Below are positions 6,141 through 6,409 of a DNA stretch of 6,409 nt, in pieces. Every line of letters starts with the position of its first letter. The stretch's first letter is position 1. Under the pieces are notes generated by a model. It did no database searches, had not been told where the DNA came from, and worked only from the letters and a program-made list of their open reading frames with translations. The position numbers and the translations under genes were made by a program. The DNA comes from VFZS01 sp964353255 (GTDB lineage Bacteria > Acidobacteriota > Terriglobia > Bryobacterales > Bryobacteraceae): assembly GCA_964353255.1 (NCBI GenBank), contig CAYGVJ010000202.1:1-6409 (forward strand), written 5' to 3'.

Positions 6141-6293
6141 TTCCTCAAGGAGTCCATCGACTCCGCCCCCTGGGTCCACCTGGACATCGCCGGCACCGCC
6201 TGGCTGGAAGACGCTAAGCCCTTCATGGCTAAAGGTCCTTCCGGGGTGACCGTCCGCACGCTGGTCCACCTCGCCACAACCTGGAACTCGTAG
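6141..6293 (+). pseudogene. Detached pepA 3'-end fragment (direct repeat, copy 2)
   Basis: This encodes the last 50 residues of an M17 aminopeptidase plus a TAG stop, with 45 of 50 residues identical to the intact PepA tail. Examples are PWVHLDIAGTAWLEDAKPF and GPSGVTVRTLVHLA. No start codon with a ribosome site precedes it in frame, and the catalytic domain is absent, so it is a remnant. Seven of the 14 base differences are synonymous, and within codons 10-46 all five are synonymous. Thus the two tails diverged largely while under selection as protein, before this one became a fragment. Very weak similarity may continue upstream to about 6093 (SSAQR...TA.F against NSGGR...TAAMF), but it is close to chance. 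The fragment is probably the older tail of the resident pepA. Confidence 0.9.
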
Positions 6294-6332
6294 AACAGGC
6301 CCACGGCCTGTCGCTGGAGTTTCTACATTTTT
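6290..6332 (+). terminator. Possible intrinsic terminator after the pepA fragment
   Basis: An outer pair GTAGAA (6290-6295) / TTCTAC (6321-6326) encloses an inner hairpin CAGGCC-loop CACG-region-GGCCTG (6296-6310), with a one-sided bulge of ten bases. ATTTTT (6327-6332) follows directly. The structure overlaps the fragment's stop codon. A bulged stem with a short T-tract is imperfect, so the call is moderate. No comparable structure follows the intact pepA stop at 5352, which fits the idea that this is the original pepA end. Confidence 0.4.
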
Positions 6333-6409
6333 CTGCTCAAGGGTGGTGACTCCTGTGTGATCCTATGAAAGCGCTGCGATGGGCATCATGCCCCGTCGTG
6401 AGACGGTGC
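6333..6409. other. Non-coding right edge with adjacent small hairpins
   Basis: I see no gene with a ribosome site here. Near the edge, GATGGG/CCCGTC (around 6378-6397, with one wobble pair and a tight inner GCAT/ATGC) competes with a cleaner hairpin CCGTC-GTGA-GACGG (6393-6406), which has a GNRA-type tetraloop. It could be the start of a structured RNA, a terminator or chance; the window ends too soon to say. Confidence 0.3.

Noticed and set aside
6366..6409. Possible start of a gene at ATG 6366 (MKALRWASCPVVRRC)
   Set aside because: Only 15 codons are visible, no ribosome site precedes it, and the same bases form hairpins.

Overview
The window looks like chromosomal DNA from a GC-rich, diderm (Gram-negative-type) bacterium. 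The diderm call rests on an outer-membrane secretin. A TPR-fronted secretin followed by two short pseudopilins, with the G/C-rich codon use, recalls Acidobacteriota. That placement is memory-based and tentative. No rRNA, tRNA, CRISPR array, transposase or integrase gene is visible.

Layout from left to right. Minus strand, 1-429: a DUF433 antitoxin gene and a DUF5615 PIN-like toxin gene joined by a 4-base overlap, the toxin cut by the window edge. Minus strand, 462-3279: a secretin-pseudopilin operon read from right to left. It holds a secretin with N-terminal TPR repeats, a pseudopilin that starts 3 bases after the secretin stop, and a second GspG-like pseudopilin that overlaps the first. A perfect 9-bp-arm inverted repeat sits on the junction between the two pseudopilins. 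Positions 3280-3377 form a divergent control region. Plus strand, 3378-5352: smpB (TTG start) and pepA, 7 bases apart and probably translationally coupled. Plus strand, 5440-6089: an MntA-like nucleotidyltransferase and a HepT-like HEPN RNase, again joined by a 4-base GTGA overlap. Positions 6141-6293 are a detached second copy of the last 50 codons plus stop of pepA, followed by a terminator-like hairpin and then about 80 bases with no convincing gene.

The core genes handle housekeeping and envelope functions: ribosome rescue (SmpB), peptide turnover (PepA), and a secretion or pilus channel with pseudopilins. Two toxin-antitoxin modules flank them. The most interesting observation is that the MntA-HepT module lies between two pepA 3' ends of equal length that are about 91% identical. 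About half of the base differences are synonymous. This suggests the module arrived with its own replacement pepA tail and displaced the original tail, which now remains as a startless fragment next to what may be the original pepA terminator.
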